From assembly GCA_945897695.1 (NCBI GenBank), contig CAMDGW010000008.1, positions 1-24,509 of the forward strand: a stretch of 24,509 nucleotides of DNA, read 5' to 3'. The DNA comes from Pseudobacteriovorax antillogorgiicola. Its GTDB lineage: Bacteria; Bdellovibrionota_B; Oligoflexia; Oligoflexales; RGVZ01. Position numbers and translations under genes: made by a program. This document shows positions 21,108-24,509 of the stretch, piece after piece (position 1 is the stretch's first letter; each line of letters starts with the position of its first letter). A model generated the notes under the pieces. It did no database searches. It saw only the letters and a list, made by a program, of their open reading frames with translations, and was not told the DNA's origin.

Positions 21108-22073
21108 TCAGCGGACTCCGTGAGCCTTTAGATCCGAGTCGACCATGAGGTGAACTAGTTCTTCAAAGCTTGTCTTAGGAGCCCATCCTAGATGCTTCTT
21201 TGCCTTGGCTGGATCGCCCAATAAGAGATCAACTTCTGCAGGTCGAACGAATCTTTCGTCTATAACGACGTGGTCTTCGTAGTTAAGTCCTGCCCTTGAA
21301 AAGGCAATTTCGCAGCATTCGCGAACTGTATTCGTCTTACCAGTGGCAATGACATAATCGTCAGCAACGGACTGTTGAAGCATGAGCCACATAGCCTCTA
21401 CGTAATCTTTGGCATATCCCCAGTCGCGTTTTGCGTCAAGATTTCCAAGATGGAGCTTTTTCATTTTCCCTGCTTTGATTTGTGCAACTCCGTCTGTGAT
21501 CTTGCGAGTTACGAACTCTATTCCGCGGCGTGGTGACTCGTGATTGAACAAGATCCCTGATACGGCAAACATGTCAAAACTCTCGCGATAATTGACAGTG
21601 ATCCAATGCCCGTAAACCTTTGCAACACCATACGGGCTTCTTGGATAAAAGGGTGTCGTCTCTTTTTGTGGAACTTCTTGAACTTTGCCAAACATTTCAG
21701 AGGAGCTTGCTTGATAAAATTTGATCCTTGGATTGACTGTTCTCACAGCGTCTAATGCACGGGTTACGCCGACTCCCGTATAATCACCAGTTAAAACCGC
21801 TTGCTGCCAGCTCGTTGCCACGAAACTTTGAGCAGCCAGGTTGTAAAATTCATCTGGTTCAGCAGTTTCAACGGCGTGCACGAGGGACATTGCGTCATGA
21901 AGGTCAGCGTCAATCAGGGTTATTTGGTCACGAAAGTGTTCGATGCGCGAATAGTTTGGCGTGCTAAGTCGTCTGACAGCCCCAAAAACCTTGTAGCCTT
22001 TTTCCAAAAGGAGCTCTGCTAGGTAGCTTCCATCTTGTCCCGTGATGCCTGTAATTAACGCGCGTTTTTTCAT
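21108..22073 (-). CDS. gmd: GDP-mannose 4,6-dehydratase
   Basis: Gmd converts GDP-D-mannose to GDP-4-dehydro-6-deoxy-D-mannose with bound NADP+, the branch point to GDP-L-fucose and GDP-D-rhamnose. The 321-residue protein has TGITGQDGSYLAELLLEKG at the start and FYNLAAQSFVATSW. The catalytic ASSSEMFG (122-129) and Tyr148/Lys152 in YPRSPYGVAK follow, then LFNHESPRRG, LGNLDAKRDWGYAKDYV and a C-terminal RPAEVDLLLGD. All are Gmd hallmarks. It is flanked by fcl (24 bp) and rmd (9 bp), both acting on its product. Its own substrate, GDP-mannose, needs ManB/ManC, which are not seen here. Confidence 0.97.
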   Translation of the reverse strand: MKKRALITGITGQDGSYLAELLLEKGYKVFGAVRRLSTPNYSRIEHFRDQITLIDADLHDAMSLVHAVETAEPDEFYNLAAQSFVATSWQQAVLTGDYTGVGVTRALDAVRTVNPRIKFYQASSSEMFGKVQEVPQKETTPFYPRSPYGVAKVYGHWITVNYRESFDMFAVSGILFNHESPRRGIEFVTRKITDGVAQIKAGKMKKLHLGNLDAKRDWGYAKDYVEAMWLMLQQSVADDYVIATGKTNTVRECCEIAFSRAGLNYEDHVVIDERFVRPAEVDLLLGDPAKAKKHLGWAPKTSFEELVHLMVDSDLKAHGVR

Positions 22074-22097
22074 GTTATCACCGATATTTTAGTTTAG

Positions 22098-23084
22098 TCA
22101 GAGTCGTAATGTATCTGTTGACGCAATATTCGACAAGTACCAGTTAACCGTCGCACTGACGCCTTCCTTAAGGGTAATTTTGGGGCCCCATCCTAAATTC
22201 TTAAGCAGAGTGTTATCCATAAGCTTGCGGGGTGTGCCATCCGGCTTTGATCTGTCAAATATAAGTTTGCCTTTAAATCCTACGGCGTCAGACACGGTTT
22301 GTGCAAGCTCGGCAATGGATACTTCAGAACCTGATCCGATATTGATGTGATACCATCCATCGCGGGCTGGGGGTAAACTTTCAAGTGAGCCAACTTTGAC
22401 GGTTTCCATTAGGTGAATGATGGCATCGGCACAGTCATCGACATGGAGAAATTCTCGAAGCGGGGTTCCGCTTCCCCAGATCACAACTTCTAGCGCATTC
22501 TGGGCTTTAGCCTCAACAAATCTTCTGATCAAAGCGGGTAAGACATGACTATTTTCAGGATGGAAATTATCTCCCGGCCCATACAAATTCGTTGGCATAA
22601 CTGAAAAATAATTGCGCCCAAACTGCTGGCGGATGGAGTTAACGAGCTCCATTCCAGCAATTTTTGCAATGGCATAAGGCCGGTTTGTATACTCGAGTGG
22701 TCCCGTTAGAAGGCATCCTTCCGGCATGGGTTGCGGAGCTTGCCGCGGATATATGCAACTGGACCCGAGAAAGATGAGATTTTGAACACCGAGCTCATGG
22801 GCGGACCAAATAATATTATTTTGAATCTGTAAGTTTTGATAAATGAATTCACTGCGATAAGTATTATTGGCGTGGATTCCGCCAACTAGGGCTGCCGCGA
22901 CAATGACGACATCGGGCTTTTCCGCCGCGATGAACTCCTTCGTTTTGTTTGGATTCAGTAAATCCAAATCCTGGCGCGATTTGCCGATGATGCTCGAATA
23001 GCCTCGAGTTTTTAAATTACGTACAAGAGCGCTTCCGATTAGCCCGCGGTGCCCGGGTATGTATATCTTGGAAGAGTTATTCAT
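22098..23084 (-). CDS. fcl: GDP-L-fucose synthase
   Basis: Fcl (WcaG) epimerises and then reduces the Gmd product to GDP-L-fucose with NADPH. The 328-residue protein shows IPGHRGLIGSALVRNL (9-24), VVIVAAALVGGIHANN, FLGSSCIYPRQAPQPM with the conserved Cys110, catalytic Tyr137/Lys141 in YAIAKIAG, MPTNLYGPGDNF, SHVLPALIRRF and REFLHVDD. It is the first gene of the minus-strand sugar cluster and faces a 350 bp AT-rich spacer. The ribosome-binding site before ATG 23084 is weak. Identity is very secure. Confidence 0.97.
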   Translation of the reverse strand: MNNSSKIYIPGHRGLIGSALVRNLKTRGYSSIIGKSRQDLDLLNPNKTKEFIAAEKPDVVIVAAALVGGIHANNTYRSEFIYQNLQIQNNIIWSAHELGVQNLIFLGSSCIYPRQAPQPMPEGCLLTGPLEYTNRPYAIAKIAGMELVNSIRQQFGRNYFSVMPTNLYGPGDNFHPENSHVLPALIRRFVEAKAQNALEVVIWGSGTPLREFLHVDDCADAIIHLMETVKVGSLESLPPARDGWYHINIGSGSEVSIAELAQTVSDAVGFKGKLIFDRSKPDGTPRKLMDNTLLKNLGWGPKITLKEGVSATVNWYLSNIASTDTLRL

Positions 23085-23116
23085 TTATTTCGAGTCTCAT
23101 GTTTGTTTAAAGCGCG

Positions 23117-23145
23117 ATTAGGCATCGAATACGCAGCTTTTTCAA
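23117..23145 (-). promoter_or_regulatory. Predicted promoter for the fcl-to-rmlD operon
   Basis: Minus strand TTGAAA (23145-23140), 17 bases, CCTAAT (23122-23117). Transcription would start near 23110, about 26 bases before fcl. The -35 is good and the -10 moderate. Confidence 0.4.
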
Positions 23146-23214
23146 GCCTATTCTGTTAACTCTACATCGATTGCCTGTTACAGATTTCAGGGCTATTTCA
23201 TTTTTGGCTTAAGT

Positions 23215-23248
23215 TTTCTTAAATTATTTGGTCAATTCTTTTAAGAAA
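23215..23248. repeat. Inverted repeat in the fcl/aldo-keto reductase spacer
   Basis: TTTCTTAAA at 23215-23223 and its exact complement TTTAAGAAA at 23240-23248 flank 16 bases in the divergent spacer. It could be an operator half-site pair or a weak hairpin. It lacks the GC-rich stem and U-run of an intrinsic terminator. Confidence 0.45.
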
Positions 23249-23434
23249 GTCGACATTTGCCCTGTTACTTGAATGAAAATATCTGTAAGAATTTTTTGAT
23301 TCTAGAACGTCTAATGTGAAGAAATAACTACAGATCTCGAGAGTTTTGCGCTCGAATTTGAAATTGAGGACATGCTTTAAAATTTTGCATAGACCAGACT
23401 AACGCCCACGGAACGACAAACGAAAGATTCACAC

Positions 23435-24364
23435 ATGGCAATTATAGGTTTAGGAACAGTGCAATTAGGGCTTCCATATGGCAACCAGGCCCAGTCTGAA
23501 TTAATGCCGTTAGAAACGGCTTATTCTATTCTCGATGACGCGATTGATCGAGGGATTAGCTTTTTTGATACGGCCATCGCCTATGGAGAAAGCGAATCTC
23601 GTCTGGGTTTGTTTGGACTGACTAAAAAGCGCCCAGATGCATTGATCAGTACTAAAATACCTGTAGCCTCAGAGGAAGTTTTTGCCAACGAACGTCGATT
23701 TTTCGAATTTGTTTCTAATCACTGTCGCGATAGTTTGAAGCGTTTGGGGATGAGTCAACACAGGCTACTCCAGTTCCATCAGTGCGATGAAAAATTCCTT
23801 AGATCTCGATCTGTTGTGGCTACTTTTCAACGATTGATTGAAACGGGCACTGTGGGTGAAATCGGTGTGTCTGTTTATTCCCTGGAACAAGCGCGGATGG
23901 CAATCTCCACTGGATGGGTAAAGTGGCTTCAAGTTCCAGTAAATTTGGCTGACGTCAGATTCCTAGACCCCGTGTTTCTTGCGGAAGCGCGCAGAGGCGG
24001 GGTCAGGCTGATTGTTCGGTCGGCAGTTTTACAGGGGGTTTTGACGGACGGAGCGCCCCTTCCCCCTGTTAAAAAGTCCGCTGAATTAGGCGAATTACGT
24101 CGACGCTGCCAAGCGGTTTTGGGGAGATCGGGGGTCGGCTTGTCCTTGGAGGAGGCTGGATTTCGAATGCTTTTTGGCAATTATGGTCAGGTTCTGGAGG
24201 TGGTTCTTATTGGGGTGGACTCCCCGAACACTCTTCGCCTAAATATTGAGATTATTAATCGATCCCGGCAGCCTCTACCCGAGAATTTGCTGGCGGAACT
24301 TGCTGCGACGCGGCAATATGCTTTGGAATCTTCACTGATTAACCCGGCACTTTGGAACATCTGA
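23435..24364 (+). CDS. Aldo/keto reductase family protein
   Basis: A 309-residue protein of the aldo/keto reductase superfamily with a TIM-barrel fold. It opens IIGLGTVQLGLPYG and carries the catalytic tetrad as Asp45 and Tyr50 (FFDTAIAYGESE), Lys74 (ISTKIPV) and His115 (LLQFHQCDE). GEIGVSVYSLEQA, WLQVPVNLAD and a late VVLIGVDSPNTLRLN fit the NADPH-binding side. Members of this type are often found inside surface-sugar and flagellin-glycan loci, where their reaction is generally unassigned. It is divergent from the fucose/rhamnose cluster and is followed 32 bp later by pseB, so a role with pseudaminic-type sugars is suggested by context only. Confidence 0.85.
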   Translation: MAIIGLGTVQLGLPYGNQAQSELMPLETAYSILDDAIDRGISFFDTAIAYGESESRLGLFGLTKKRPDALISTKIPVASEEVFANERRFFEFVSNHCRDSLKRLGMSQHRLLQFHQCDEKFLRSRSVVATFQRLIETGTVGEIGVSVYSLEQARMAISTGWVKWLQVPVNLADVRFLDPVFLAEARRGGVRLIVRSAVLQGVLTDGAPLPPVKKSAELGELRRRCQAVLGRSGVGLSLEEAGFRMLFGNYGQVLEVVLIGVDSPNTLRLNIEIINRSRQPLPENLLAELAATRQYALESSLINPALWNI

Positions 24365-24396
24365 TATGCCGTTTGCGGCAAGTGGGTAAACTGAGC

Positions 24397-24509
24397 ATGC
24401 TCAACAATAAAACAATACTTATAACCGGCGGAACCGGAAGCTTCGGAAAACGATTCATTCAACGGATTCTAGCAAATTATAAGCCGAAGAAGTTGATTGT
24501 CTACAGTCG
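24397..24509 (+). CDS. pseB: UDP-N-acetylglucosamine 4,6-dehydratase (5' end only, cut by window)
   Basis: The first 37 codons read MLNNKTILITGGTGSFGKRF and continue through a helix to KKLIVYSR. This matches the N-terminus of PseB-type inverting dehydratases, including GGTGSFG at 11-17 for NADP binding. PseB makes UDP-2-acetamido-2,6-dideoxy-beta-L-arabino-4-hexulose, the first step to pseudaminic acid, used on flagellin and surface glycans. The related FlaA1/CapD enzymes look similar over so short a stretch. A small stem-loop (TGCCG at 24367-24371 with CGGCA at 24376-24380) sits between it and the aldo/keto reductase stop. There is no strong ribosome-binding site. Confidence 0.78.
   Translation, partial: MLNNKTILITGGTGSFGKRFIQRILANYKPKKLIVYS

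Larger units (their letters stand above)
23085..23434. other. 350 bp AT-rich divergent spacer
   Basis: This stretch has no convincing open frame on either strand. It holds the probable fcl promoter and the 9 bp inverted repeat described separately. I could not find a strong plus-strand promoter for the aldo/keto reductase. TTGAGG near 23364 has no good -10 at the right distance. Base composition is more AT-rich than the genes around it. Confidence 0.7.

Overview
This 24.5 kb chromosomal window comes from a Gram-negative bacterium. The evidence is an outer-membrane beta-barrel protein ending in a C-terminal aromatic residue, several Sec signal peptides, and a large nucleotide-sugar cluster of the lipopolysaccharide, capsule or glycosylation type. 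It carries the ScpA/ScpB condensin partners rather than a MukBEF set. The mix of a periplasmic MpaA-like M14 peptidase, a SprT-like protein, a LuxE-LuxC fusion and many orphan secreted proteins would fit a deltaproteobacterial or Bdellovibrio/Oligoflexia-like organism. That placement is a guess from gene style, not a proven assignment. No phage, transposon, CRISPR array or rRNA was seen.

Region 1 (1-6257) is mostly minus strand. It holds the 5' part of queA (tRNA queuosine synthesis) and, divergent from it, a secreted orphan protein with a probable TTG start. Then comes a minus-strand operon read from 6257 down: a 778-residue fusion of acyl-protein synthetase (LuxE) and acyl-CoA reductase (LuxC), a SprT-like metalloprotein, and a secreted M14 zinc carboxypeptidase.

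Region 2 (6287-12621) is a tight plus-strand operon: scpA, scpB, rluB, a fumarylacetoacetase-family gene, an outer-membrane protein and fabD. Gaps are 13 bp or less and two junctions overlap. ScpB is more than twice its usual size because of acidic extensions that include 11 perfect GAAGAC repeats. The operon and the LuxE-LuxC operon appear to diverge from a 153 bp spacer with a palindromic -10 element.

Region 3 (12618-16876) has a minus-strand transcript of tRNA-Lys(TTT), tRNA-Glu(TTC) and a secreted DUF6624 protein. Facing away from it is a plus-strand set: a small conserved-looking protein, an R3H-domain protein with a Gly/Arg/Asp/His-rich linker, an SDR oxidoreductase, and a repetitive protein with a basic N-terminus and an acidic C-terminus.

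Region 4 (16915-24509) is a nucleotide-sugar cluster. Seven minus-strand genes run fcl, gmd, rmd, rmlA, rmlC, a GT2 glycosyltransferase and rmlD. Together they could supply GDP-L-fucose, GDP-D-rhamnose and, with an RmlB from elsewhere, dTDP-L-rhamnose. After a 350 bp AT-rich spacer, a plus-strand aldo/keto reductase is followed by the start of pseB, which suggests that a pseudaminic-acid-type locus continues beyond the window.

The strongest candidates for something under-described are the LuxE-LuxC fusion with no luciferase in view, the R3H/RG-rich protein and its operon, and the concentration of charged low-complexity tails in ScpB, RluB, the R3H protein and the repeat protein.
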